This document shows positions 26,036-34,567 of a stretch of 34,567 nucleotides of DNA, piece by piece (position 1 is the stretch's first letter; every line of letters begins with the position of its first letter). The notes below the pieces were generated by a model. The model saw only the letters and a program-made list of their open reading frames with translations, ran no database searches and was not told where the DNA came from. Location of the stretch: positions 1 through 34,567 of the forward strand of contig JAGCGO010000052.1 in NCBI GenBank assembly GCA_017649565.1, in the 5' to 3' direction. The position numbers and the translations under genes were made by a program. The stretch is from Fibrobacter sp. (lineage in GTDB: Bacteria > Fibrobacterota > Fibrobacteria > Fibrobacterales > Fibrobacteraceae).

Positions 26036-27465
26036 TTAAGTATACCTTTCAATAGGTTTGTTCCTTCGCACTTGAGTTCTTCCTGTTGGAAAACCTCACT
26101 CAGTTTCTCAAGATTTTGTAGAGTTTTTCGGTCTGAATTCAGTTTCACTATGGCGTCAATCAAAACTTTCGGGCTAATATTCTCAATCAGCACCGTATTG
26201 TTGATTCCGCATTTACGAAGGCGCAGGGCATTGTCAATCTGGTCCTTGCCCAAGGGGAGAATTAGGAACTTCTTATTGTTATAGACACATTCCTTGATAG
26301 TTGCAAGGCCACCATGAATCAAGGCAAGCTCCAGATTTGGGGCAGATAGGATTGCTCGTTGCGGGACCCAACTGGCAAATGTAATGTTAGGCTGCTTTTT
26401 GTACTCATCCCATTTTTTATCGTAATAGAGTTTGGAACCGACTCCAAGAACTAAATGGTACTCGTTCAGCTCCGCAGATTTCATTGCCTCACACATGTAG
26501 AGGAAAAGGTTGCGGGCTTTGCCTTCGTAATCCAAGACCTGAGATCCGGCAGTAACAAAAATGAGTTTTTGGTATTTATTTGTATCTTGAAGAAATGCTG
26601 ACCACGTTTTTTTTGTTCCATCGGAAAGCTCCAACGAACTATTACTAGGCCCCTCTAGATCCTTGTTCAGAATGCATGGCTCTACATAATTAACTTTTGT
26701 ACCATGAGTGTAATGAGCGTAATCGAATTCTCGTGGGCACGGAATCAATTCGTAAAGATCCTCCAAATCTTTGACGAAATCTTCTTTATCCAGCTCGGGA
26801 TCTTGTAGTAAATCTACAGGTTCGTTTCCGGCTGCTGTTTTCAATTCCTGATAACGGCACAAGTTCACCAGTTTAAAATATTCTGTAGGTGAAAAAGCGG
26901 TCAAATTCTGGAGAGCGCGCATGGCAGGGTCTTCGCTCGGATGGCGAAGATAAGTCGTTGAAATAACCACATCTTTCACATTATAAATTTTTTTGATGAG
27001 CAGACTTTCCAGCGATGTGAAATACCCCGATACAAGTAGATCTGGATTGATAGTAGTCATCGTGTTACGAAAACTTTGAGCATCGTTAAACAAATCTGTG
27101 TTTAACTTATCTTTGTATTTTTCTAAATCATCTCCGAGAGCACTGTAAGCGATGGCCCACACATGATCTGGGCGCCAACGTTCGTTGGGGCTCGTGTGGC
27201 ATTCGGTTGTGTAACCTAAAGGATAAATGTTTTGAAAAATGGAATGGTAATCAAATGATGGAGCTATTTCTCCAGTTTTAGCTGGTTCACCAATTTTATA
27301 GCTCTTGATGATAGATTCGCAATCCTTAATACCCATATAACAAATGGAATATGCAGGATTTGTTCCGTCTTTTTCGTCATATAAATCTTGAGCCCATTTC
27401 AGTGTGGGCAACCAGTGTCCTTGTTCTTTGTAAACGTCGGGCCAGAAGAGTATAGTCTTGGGCAT
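25990..27465 (-). CDS. GT1-family (UGT/MGT-like) glycosyltransferase
   Basis: This gene encodes 491 residues. The N-terminal strand TILFWPDV and EQGHWLPTLKWAQDL place a His at residue 17 where GT1 enzymes have the catalytic base. The C-terminal donor-binding signature is FASWVPQRAIL, then LALIHGGLATIKECV (HGG near 384-386) and LPLGKDQIDNALRLRKCGI. This matches UDP-sugar-dependent transferases of the macrolide/UGT type. Acceptors in that family are small lipophilic molecules or lipids; none can be named here. AAAGGA lies nine bases before the ATG. The last dozen residues (from about QQDSP) are encoded by Rpn-remnant DNA in another frame, so the natural C-terminus seems lost. It is divergent from the Tc-like gene and AT-rich like it. 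Confidence 0.75.
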   Translation of the reverse strand: MPKTILFWPDVYKEQGHWLPTLKWAQDLYDEKDGTNPAYSICYMGIKDCESIIKSYKIGEPAKTGEIAPSFDYHSIFQNIYPLGYTTECHTSPNERWRPDHVWAIAYSALGDDLEKYKDKLNTDLFNDAQSFRNTMTTINPDLLVSGYFTSLESLLIKKIYNVKDVVISTTYLRHPSEDPAMRALQNLTAFSPTEYFKLVNLCRYQELKTAAGNEPVDLLQDPELDKEDFVKDLEDLYELIPCPREFDYAHYTHGTKVNYVEPCILNKDLEGPSNSSLELSDGTKKTWSAFLQDTNKYQKLIFVTAGSQVLDYEGKARNLFLYMCEAMKSAELNEYHLVLGVGSKLYYDKKWDEYKKQPNITFASWVPQRAILSAPNLELALIHGGLATIKECVYNNKKFLILPLGKDQIDNALRLRKCGINNTVLIENISPKVLIDAIVKLNSDRKTLQNLEKLSEVFQQEELKCEGTNLLKGILNKQQDSPNGSGPSTP

Positions 27466-27613
27466 AATAACGGTTCCTTTTTATTTCACATTTTCATAAT
27501 ATAAACAATCTCCTTACAAAATAACAAAAAAAGTTGAAAAGAGTTTATAACAAAAAGGTTTGCATAAATGGTTCTTTTTTTCAAAAAACGTTATAATAAA
27601 ATCAAATGAATTT

Positions 27614-27681
27614 AAGCTTATATTAAATTTTTTAAACATTTGAGATAATTATTTTCCTTTATTATAAAAAAGCTTATATTA
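27614..27681 (+). repeat. 12-bp direct repeat AAGCTTATATTA (27614-27625 and 27670-27681)
   Basis: AAGCTTATATTA occurs twice, 56 bp apart, upstream of the giant gene; the second copy contains the best candidate -10 element. Low complexity makes chance possible. Confidence 0.4.
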
Positions 27682-27712
27682 TTTTTTCTGAAAAACGTAA
27701 AAAAATCTCTTC

Positions 27713-27719
27713 AAAGGAG
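27713..27719 (+). promoter_or_regulatory. Shine-Dalgarno AAAGGAG of the Tc-like gene
   Basis: AAAGGAG is followed by TCTTT and the ATG at 27725. It fixes the start of the 2281-codon frame. Confidence 0.75.
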
Positions 27720-27724
27720 TCTTT

Positions 27725-30700
27725 ATGTCCTTGACACCCCGTAACTGGTTTATTCGCGGTACAATTCATAATGCAAATAATTCTGTGTTCTACAATCAAG
27801 GACGCATTCTAGCATATCACATGGTTCCGCAATATGGGTGGAAGCAGGTCGCAGAGTCGAATATTGACTCAAATACGGGATTTTTTGAATTAGTTCTCCA
27901 AACATCACAATTGCAGCAAACGGGGTTTCCAGAAATGAATTACCCCATACTGCAAATCCGTGTGACCGATTATAATTACAACGCCTTGTGGATTTCTGAT
28001 ATTTTTGTCAATCCTCCGACAGAAATGAATTCGTTCGACATAACTGTTGGTAGAAGTACGGACAAAAATTGGAATGTCTGTGGCTTTGTTCGTGATTCGA
28101 ATGGTTCTCTTTACACAGCTGGTAATGTTGAAGTATTTGATGTCAATGGGGGTGAAAACAAGCTGGGTTCGTATCAGCTAAACGGGTACGGCTTTTATTT
28201 CGTCAACTACAAGAAAAGTGATTTTCAGCAAGGCAATACGTCCATCTCAAAGCCAAACTTGCTTGTTAAAGTATATTCAACCGCCGGCACCCTCGTGAAA
28301 ACTGTTGCTGGGCCAAGTGCGGCTTCGCATTTTGAAATAATCAATATAGAAGTGCCTGTTGGGAGTTCTGGTTCCGGATCTTCGTCAGGTTCCGAGGGCG
28401 GTTCTGGCTCTGAATCCGGATCTTCGTCAGGTTCCGAGGGCGGTTCGGGCTCTGGTTCCGGTTCTTCATCGGGCTCCGAGGGCGGTTCGGGCTCTGGTTC
28501 CGGTTCTTCATCAGGCTCCGATAGCGGTTCTGGCTCTGGATCCGGTTCTTCATCGGGTTCCGAGGGCGGTTCGGGCTCTGAATCCGGATCTTCGTCAGGT
28601 TCCGAGGGCGGTTCTGGTACTGGCGACTTGACAGCTGGTGACTGCAAAATATATGGAACCGTCAAGAACACATTGAATTATCCTCTAAAAGAAAACATTA
28701 CAATTACCGCTTATTGCCTGTATTATCAGGAAACTACTGCTGATGCGGAAAATGACCAAAATTTGACGAATAACGAATCTGAGGGTTCCCAAGAAATTTC
28801 TGAAAGTGACTCCCAGAAGAAAACAGGTGAATTTGTAAAAATAAATCTCGGGACTTGTACTGTTCTGGATAATTTTGGCAACTACGAGATACAGTACGAG
28901 TCGTCTAAAATTCCAGCTGATTTGAAACTTGACACTGATGTCGCCAACGGAAAGGACAAGGCATCCCTCTTTGCGGAAGTTTGCTTCACGAAAAATGGAC
29001 CGACCGGGACGCCAATTTCTTCTACTTTTTATTCGGCACCTTTAGTGTTCAATGGCCAATCTGTTCAAGAAATTAATTTTGTCCTTGACCTTCAATCAAG
29101 TCTTAGGAACAAGTCGGAGTTTGAGAAACTTGACGATGTCTTGAGGATTTATTACGAAACAATAATTGCGGGGAATGCGAAAGAAACGGCCGACGACGGC
29201 CATAGTAAGACGACTTCTGAATCTGATGATTCTAGTTCGTCTACGGAAAATTCGTCTAATGGCACCAACAACAGCCAAAGTACAAATAACACGGCTGTTC
29301 CGCAATATTGCGCTCATGATTTGATAGCAGAATTTTTGGATAATGTAGTTCAATTGCCGCTGGTTGTCGGTCGAGAAAAATTGGATGAACAAAATGTTCG
29401 AGCGTATTTCAAGGCTTACCAGATGGCCCATGAAATGGAGTTTGTGAATGTAATTGAATCCGAATACATTCCTAAGGCAGCGCAGTACCTTTACTCACTA
29501 CTTATTATCAATAAGATGACAGATATGTCCTCGCTGCTGTCCTTGGGAATTGACAAGTGCAAAGAATATATAAATAGTGCAATTGCAAATAGCACTATAG
29601 GCTTATCTACAACAGATGAGGCTCAGACTCTGTCAGCTGAAAACTTTAAAAAGGAGATTTGGGATAAATTACAGAAATCCAAAGATGCCGTTGCAAGGCA
29701 AGATGACCAATTCTCCGACTTCACGTTTTTGTATCTACTTTTGGCGAAAACGTATGACTTTACAAGCGAAAAAAAGCCGAAGTTTGAGCTGATTGAAAAT
29801 GCTTTTGAAAACGGAGGTACGCCAGATAACAAAAAGCTTTTGCTATTTTTATATAGATATGTTGAAGCGGGGGTAAATTATGGTGAATTAGTTCAAACAT
29901 TTAGAAATCAGGGATTGTCTGTTAGTAACAATGTTGCCGACGAAAATATTCTTAATTTAGCTAAAAATGATGGCGACATTGATGCTTTGCTGTCAAATGA
30001 CGACGTTTCTACTTTAACCTATTTTTACTATTTCTGCTTGAACGAATTCCAAGCAAAGCATTCGGCTCTTTTAGATGCCTTTATGGATGCTGGATGTAAT
30101 TATCGAAATATGATTCAGTTGCTCAAGGAAAAGGAATATTCCTTTAATTGTGCGCTTGCTGGTATGTTCTCTCTAACAAAAAAAATATCAGAAGAAGATA
30201 TTGAAGAGCTGAACCTGCTGGTCGACATACGTGATTTCTGTGACAATTGTGCAGATTTGATAGTCGGTTTATATTTCATAGCAAAAACATCATATTTTGA
30301 ACATGAAATAAAAAAACTTGAAGATATTTTAAAATTAGACTATCAAGAATATGGGTTTTGGAATAGTGTTCTCCAAATAACAATGAAGCATTATAGGGGT
30401 TGGAGCAAGGATACTATTGATTGTCTGCCAAAGGATTATTTCCCTGGAGCAAATTATGAGGAACAGAAAGATATTGCCATTCGTACATTAAAGAAAAAAC
30501 TTAGGGCGAAATTCTCTCAAAAAGGTTTAACGAAACTAGCAGCACAATTTATTCCTGCAATCAGTCTTATTCCCCCGTCCAGTGAGGGATTGTCAGAAGA
30601 AGAAAAGCGAAAGGCGGAAGAGCAGAATGCATGGAATGCTTTGATTCTTAAATTGCAAAGTGATGATTGGAAAGACTTTGATTTAATTTCATCTGATCTT

Positions 30701-33700
30701 GACTCATTCTTGAAAGAATCGGAGGAAAATCATTTGAAGGGAAATCCTTTATATGCGACGGCTGATGAAGATGAAAAAGAAAAAATCAGGACCCTACAGC
30801 GTCTTTTCCGTTTGACAAGCAATGCAGAAGCCGTTTCCTACCTTATTCGCAATAAAATCTATTCGGCATCCCAAATTGCACTTGTTGACGAGGAACGTTT
30901 TGTGGCAGAACACGGCCTTGGAATGGGTGACAAGGAACTTGCGACCAATATTCATCGTTTAGCCAAGAGTTTTGTCGCAAGCGCGACTCTTGATATTGAA
31001 CGTTACCACGGTAGCTTGAATGAATATGGCGATACCATGCTTTCTATTCCTCGAGGACCTCAACAGGAATCGGGCACTACATCGGCCGGAAATTCTAATG
31101 ACGATGACGAAGACAATGCTGGTTCGGTCGATACAAGCGGATCGAGTGATAATGAATCTTCAAATTCCACTAATGTTGCAAAGCAAAGACTCCAGAGCAA
31201 GAGCTTTGCCAACTGGAAAACATTGTTCAGATGCATCAACCGCAATCCGGGTACGCAGAACCAGTCCATTTTGAGCCCTTCTGCCTATCTATTGGATTTG
31301 CTGGAATTCCTCAAACAAGGGCATGCGTATAGTCATTTTATTTGGCGTCGCCCCGATGTGCTGAAACTGAAGATGACCAAGGCAAATGCCGAAGTTTCTC
31401 TCCCAACCATAGATTTGGCAATTGAACTTTTGGAAAGTCTTGTTTCCAAGAAGAGCTTGCGGTACAATACAGGCATTCCTTTCTGCAACCAGACCCCGGA
31501 TGACGCCACCGTAGAAGATTTGAGGGCGAATCCGTGTCCGTGGGCGGAAGTAGAAACGGAAGTTGACGATTCAAATTCTACGACAGAAAAATTATCTGGT
31601 GCGGAGATTGAGCAAGCCGCCATGGAAGAACTTGAGAAGAATTGTTATCCAATGCTTCTGCTCAAGAACTTTGACAGGGAGCGTGCTTCGGGTATCTTGG
31701 AAAATCTTTCCCTTGACTTTGTCTCGTTGTCAAGAAAACTTCACGACGATCTGGGTGAAAACATATCCATCCTGTTGAACGGCTTTGCGCCGGAATACCT
31801 TTCTAACGATGCCAGTACATACACGAAAAAGGTATGGGAACTTTGGGGATTGGACAAAAAAAATAATGAGAATCTTTTCTTCCCGGACAAGTCGAGGCGT
31901 GTAAAAGAAGATGGGGATGAGGACAAAAACGATGATGGGAAATGGTTCCATGTTTTGAGCTATCTTGCCTTTGTTCTTGATAGAGCTCAACTGACTTATG
32001 ACGAATTTAAGGAAATATTCTGTTCGACAGTGTTCCAAAGCTTTACTGGAGTAACGGTGAATGCAGATTCCGAATTGTACCAGTTGGCGGATGTTAACGG
32101 ATATAGGATTAACTTTAGTGACAATGACGAAGAAAAGAAAAAAGCTTTCTACTTCAATCTTTCTGTATTCGTCCGTCGCCGAGCCGCATTGGGCTGGAGC
32201 ATCGAAGAAATCGCAAGGACATGGGAATGCAGCGTTTCCGAACTGGCGGCAATCCAAGAATTAAAGACTCGGCTTGACTTGACGGCCCTTGAGTCCGCAC
32301 TTCTTTTGGGAAAATGTTCCTTGACTCATAAGGAACTGGAAAAGATTTTCCCGATAGATTCTCTGTTCGATGAATATTTAACGGGAGCTTCTGCGCAAAA
32401 AACAATTGACGACCGTAATCTCAACGCTCTATGCTATGAGATAGCGGTCGCAGCCAAAGTCTGCCTTGGCATAGACCCGCAAGATGCTATACTCATCTTG
32501 CAGAATTTTGGTATAACCAGAGAAGACTCCGTGCCATCCCATATTAGTGACCTATATGAAATTTTAGTGGAAAACCTAAAAATTCTCTATGTGTACAATG
32601 TGTGGATTACCAAGAACAGTCTTTCTGTGGAAGATTTCCTCTTCTTACGTCGCATTGGTTTCCCGGTTGAATTCGGAAACCGCGAACAGTGCAACCAGGC
32701 TATCGATGAACTGGAAATTTTGCACAATTCCTCGCTCTCGATAAACGACTTGAAGACGATTTTTGAACCGGAACTGATAAATGCCGACGAGGCTTTCGCT
32801 TTTGCCTGCGAGCTAAATTCTGCCGTGCAGGAATCACTGAAAGAATGTGTGGCTCAGGAAAAGGAAAAGTTGCCGCCTGTTACAACCACAGGCAATTCTC
32901 AGTCCGCAGGTGCGAATAGCGGGACGGAATCGGGGAATAGTACACAATCGTCTACACCTGCAGAAGGGACCGAATCCGGAGAAACGACGGGTTCTCAGAA
33001 TTCAACAGGTACATCAACTGTTGCATCGGGCGATAGCAATGCAACACCGGCAACAACTGTTGAATATGATTATGATACGGCAATTCTCGGCCTATTGAAA
33101 ACATTGGGTAGAGAAGATGCTGAAGAAATATTCAACGAATGGAGAAATGGCTTCCCATCGTACAATGAAGATTACAGCGAAACCTGTTTGTGCGAACTAT
33201 TCCGATATGTTTCAGAACCTTCTGATACGTGGGAGGATGATTTGGAAAACGCTGAAGCGATGTACGAAAAACTTCGCGAAGAGCTTGTTGCCGAACGTAC
33301 CTTGACCTTCCTTGCAGAAAAGTTCTCCATGACAGCAGATGTCATTGCGGAGCTGTTGAAGAAGCTGGAATCTAATGGTGTTTGTGACTTCGTGGAATGG
33401 ATTGGTTTGGCAGAAGAGACCGAATCGTCCGAAAACAAGAAGCTGACCGAAACTAATGCCCAATCTTTAGCGGAACTTTGCAACCGCGTAGTTCGCTGCG
33501 CTGCTCTTTACCAATATACACAGACCGTAGAACTCGGATTCACATGGGATTGGAACAATCTCATTCCATCCGAAAATGTGCCGGAACAACAAGGTGAAGA
33601 ATCTGTAGAATCGGAATCCGCATACGATTTGTTCAAAAATGTTCTTTATGCCTTTGCAGCTTCATCACAGATTATGGGAGAAGTCTACAAGTACGGTGAG

Positions 33701-34567
33701 TTGAAATTCCTTAACAGTCTAGACGAGCAAATCCAAACTTCTGATAACACTTTCTATGCGCTTTGCGAATATGCGCAAATCAATTCTGAAACTGTTGATG
33801 ATGAGAATGAACAGAAAACTATTTGGAAAATAGATAATCCTTCGGCATGGTGCATATTTGCCGACCTGCTTAACCTCTATAGGAAGACGAATTCATTGCC
33901 GGAAGACTTGAAGAACCTTCTCGGAATGGAGACTTCTGCAACGTATTCGACCTATGTCAATACCTTGGAAAAGAATTTAAAACTTGCCCGTACTAATACG
34001 GAATGGAATAAGTTCATTCAAGGCGTTCATGATAAAATCCGTCAATCGAAGCGGAATGCCCTTGCTGCTGTTGTATGCTTCGAATCGCAGAAACAGGACA
34101 CGTGCCGCTATTATCCTGTTGCTTTTGTAGATGAAGACGATATCTATTCCTACTACTTGTTCGACGTGAAAATGGAACCGGATATGGCTATTTCGCGTAC
34201 AGTCCAGGCTGTGTCGTGTATCCAGCTATATGTACAGCGGGCCTTGATGGGTATAGAGGGCAACTACACGTTGAACGACACTCAGAAGGAACAATGGGAA
34301 TGGATGAAGAATTACCAGGTGTGGGTTGCAAACCGCAAGGTGTTCCTGTACCCTGAAAACTGGATAGATGGTGATTTGCGTGAAGACAAGACTCCATTCT
34401 TCAAGGATCTTGAAGACCGTCTAGCTGAAATAGGCAATGATCAGGAAGCGTTGACCGAAGCCCTCGGTGATTACTTGAAAAAAGTTACCGATACTTCCGA
34501 GGTTGACATTGTGGGCGCTTGCATGCAGAATGGAGGGAAACACGCCGGGACAATCTACACGCTGCAT
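27725..34567 (+). CDS. Tc toxin A (TcA)-like giant protein, 3' end beyond window
   Basis: I read this frame codon by codon: 2281 codons with no stop, open at the right edge. Residues about 6-112, 118-210 and 300-457 look like transthyretin-like beta-sandwich domains. Residues 216-299 are a Ser/Gly repeat linker. Residues 495-522, about 1113-1155 and 1714-1780 are further Ser/Thr/Asn linkers. About 525-1020 is helical and unassigned. [18 protein letters not shown] with [16 protein letters not shown] (about 1027-1060) and [13 protein letters not shown] with [10 protein letters not shown] (about 1183-1220) match the VRP1-like part of TcA proteins. [15 protein letters not shown] is near 1484. [13 protein letters not shown] (about 2101), [22 protein letters not shown] and [11 protein letters not shown] (about 2203) match the neuraminidase-like domain. 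No signal peptide is seen. Family members form pentameric injection channels for a toxic enzyme. The pore and TcB-binding parts lie outside the window. Confidence 0.85.
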   Translation, partial: MSLTPRNWFIRGTIHNANNSVFYNQGRILAYHMVPQYGWKQVAESNIDSNTGFFELVLQTSQLQQTGFPEMNYPILQIRVTDYNYNALWISDIFVNPPTEMNSFDITVGRSTDKNWNVCGFVRDSNGSLYTAGNVEVFDVNGGENKLGSYQLNGYGFYFVNYKKSDFQQGNTSISKPNLLVKVYSTAGTLVKTVAGPSAASHFEIINIEVPVGSSGSGSSSGSEGGSGSESGSSSGSEGGSGSGSGSSSGSEGGSGSGSGSSSGSDSGSGSGSGSSSGSEGGSGSESGSSSGSEGGSGTGDLTAGDCKIYGTVKNTLNYPLKENITITAYCLYYQETTADAENDQNLTNNESEGSQEISESDSQKKTGEFVKINLGTCTVLDNFGNYEIQYESSKIPADLKLDTDVANGKDKASLFAEVCFTKNGPTGTPISSTFYSAPLVFNGQSVQEINFVLDLQSSLRNKSEFEKLDDVLRIYYETIIAGNAKETADDGHSKTTSESDDSSSSTENSSNGTNNSQSTNNTAVPQYCAHDLIAEFLDNVVQLPLVVGREKLDEQNVRAYFKAYQMAHEMEFVNVIESEYIPKAAQYLYSLLIINKMTDMSSLLSLGIDKCKEYINSAIANSTIGLSTTDEAQTLSAENFKKEIWDKLQKSKDAVARQDDQFSDFTFLYLLLAKTYDFTSEKKPKFELIENAFENGGTPDNKKLLLFLYRYVEAGVNYGELVQTFRNQGLSVSNNVADENILNLAKNDGDIDALLSNDDVSTLTYFYYFCLNEFQAKHSALLDAFMDAGCNYRNMIQLLKEKEYSFNCALAGMFSLTKKISEEDIEELNLLVDIRDFCDNCADLIVGLYFIAKTSYFEHEIKKLEDILKLDYQEYGFWNSVLQITMKHYRGWSKDTIDCLPKDYFPGANYEEQKDIAIRTLKKKLRAKFSQKGLTKLAAQFIPAISLIPPSSEGLSEEEKRKAEEQNAWNALILKLQSDDWKDFDLISSDLDSFLKESEENHLKGNPLYATADEDEKEKIRTLQRLFRLTSNAEAVSYLIRNKIYSASQIALVDEERFVAEHGLGMGDKELATNIHRLAKSFVASATLDIERYHGSLNEYGDTMLSIPRGPQQESGTTSAGNSNDDDEDNAGSVDTSGSSDNESSNSTNVAKQRLQSKSFANWKTLFRCINRNPGTQNQSILSPSAYLLDLLEFLKQGHAYSHFIWRRPDVLKLKMTKANAEVSLPTIDLAIELLESLVSKKSLRYNTGIPFCNQTPDDATVEDLRANPCPWAEVETEVDDSNSTTEKLSGAEIEQAAMEELEKNCYPMLLLKNFDRERASGILENLSLDFVSLSRKLHDDLGENISILLNGFAPEYLSNDASTYTKKVWELWGLDKKNNENLFFPDKSRRVKEDGDEDKNDDGKWFHVLSYLAFVLDRAQLTYDEFKEIFCSTVFQSFTGVTVNADSELYQLADVNGYRINFSDNDEEKKKAFYFNLSVFVRRRAALGWSIEEIARTWECSVSELAAIQELKTRLDLTALESALLLGKCSLTHKELEKIFPIDSLFDEYLTGASAQKTIDDRNLNALCYEIAVAAKVCLGIDPQDAILILQNFGITREDSVPSHISDLYEILVENLKILYVYNVWITKNSLSVEDFLFLRRIGFPVEFGNREQCNQAIDELEILHNSSLSINDLKTIFEPELINADEAFAFACELNSAVQESLKECVAQEKEKLPPVTTTGNSQSAGANSGTESGNSTQSSTPAEGTESGETTGSQNSTGTSTVASGDSNATPATTVEYDYDTAILGLLKTLGREDAEEIFNEWRNGFPSYNEDYSETCLCELFRYVSEPSDTWEDDLENAEAMYEKLREELVAERTLTFLAEKFSMTADVIAELLKKLESNGVCDFVEWIGLAEETESSENKKLTETNAQSLAELCNRVVRCAALYQYTQTVELGFTWDWNNLIPSENVPEQQGEESVESESAYDLFKNVLYAFAASSQIMGEVYKYGELKFLNSLDEQIQTSDNTFYALCEYAQINSETVDDENEQKTIWKIDNPSAWCIFADLLNLYRKTNSLPEDLKNLLGMETSATYSTYVNTLEKNLKLARTNTEWNKFIQGVHDKIRQSKRNALAAVVCFESQKQDTCRYYPVAFVDEDDIYSYYLFDVKMEPDMAISRTVQAVSCIQLYVQRALMGIEGNYTLNDTQKEQWEWMKNYQVWVANRKVFLYPENWIDGDLREDKTPFFKDLEDRLAEIGNDQEALTEALGDYLKKVTDTSEVDIVGACMQNGGKHAGTIYTLH
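28370..28620 (+). repeat. 42-bp tandem repeat encoding a 14-residue Ser/Gly unit
   Basis: Five full 42-bp units (28400-28441, 28442-28483, 28484-28525, 28526-28567, 28568-28609) are flanked by a 30-bp partial unit before and about 10 bp after. Each encodes [14 protein letters not shown], with x being Glu or Gly and one unit ending SDS. The repeats are in-frame in the Tc-like gene and should be prone to copy-number change. Confidence 0.9.

Larger units (their letters stand above)
27466..27724. promoter_or_regulatory. AT-rich divergent control region between GT1 and the Tc-like gene
   Basis: These 259 bp hold no gene. They are extremely AT-rich with many A- and T-tracts. For the plus strand, TATATT at 27675-27680 could be a -10 element giving a leader of about 37 nt. 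For the minus strand, TTTATATTATG (complement around 27495-27505) could serve the glycosyltransferase. A 12-bp direct repeat lies within it. A-tract DNA of this kind is often bound by H-NS-like silencers or bends, which is inference. Confidence 0.4.

Noticed and set aside
28370..28620. Possible CRISPR array
   Set aside because: The 42-bp units are contiguous with no spacers and encode protein in frame.
28225..28671. 148-residue minus-strand frame rich in Pro-Glu-Pro-Ser repeats
   Set aside because: It is the antisense reading of the 42-bp Ser/Gly repeat in the Tc-like gene; the plus-strand frame is 2281 codons long with domain matches.

Overview
The window looks like chromosomal DNA of a Fibrobacter-type bacterium (Fibrobacterota). 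Three things point there: a HisA of the eukaryotic HIS6 type (as I recall, the family description names Fibrobacter succinogenes as the bacterial exception), a fused shikimate kinase/3-dehydroquinate synthase, and many outer-membrane and surface lipoproteins. The assignment is inference; no rRNA or tRNA gene was found.

Left and centre (1-25.7 kb) are dense, moderately GC-rich and mostly housekeeping. The order is: the 3' part of a GH116/DUF608 glycoside hydrolase; a structured intergenic region and a small membrane protein; a duplicated LamG-domain lipoprotein on the minus strand; a sugar-nucleotide and glycan operon (gmd, rmd, a GT4 glycosyltransferase, a flippase-like membrane protein); a minus-strand operon der-plsY-gpsA (ribosome assembly and phospholipid synthesis); a plus-strand operon aroE-aroKB-SDR; a plus-strand run of a secreted lipocalin-like protein, eukaryotic-type hisA, a GT4 glycosyltransferase and mutY; a minus-strand operon fmt-rsmB-two outer-membrane barrel proteins; and an lrgA/lrgB pair.

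At about 25.7-26.0 kb the character changes. A C-terminal remnant of an Rpn/PD-(D/E)XK transposase-nuclease abuts and partly encodes the tail of a GT1-type glycosyltransferase. Divergent from that glycosyltransferase, after a very AT-rich 259-bp control region, begins one giant open frame (27725 to the right edge, 2281 codons without a stop). Its C-terminal part carries the VRP1-like and neuraminidase-like signatures of Tc toxin A subunits. Its N-terminal part has transthyretin-like beta-sandwich domains, a 42-bp tandem repeat encoding a Ser/Gly linker, and further Ser/Thr/Asn linkers. This region is AT-richer than the rest (one sampled 60-base line at 29881 is 21/60 GC, against 31/60 at 17821) and looks acquired. 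It is the most interesting part of the window: a candidate Tc-like toxin or contact-dependent injection machine in a gut cellulolytic lineage, whose receptor-binding end and possible TcB/TcC partners lie beyond the right edge.

A second theme is gene-start architecture. Several first-in-operon genes lack a Shine-Dalgarno sequence and instead have a TATATTT-like box 5-8 nt before the start codon, which suggests leaderless or near-leaderless transcripts.
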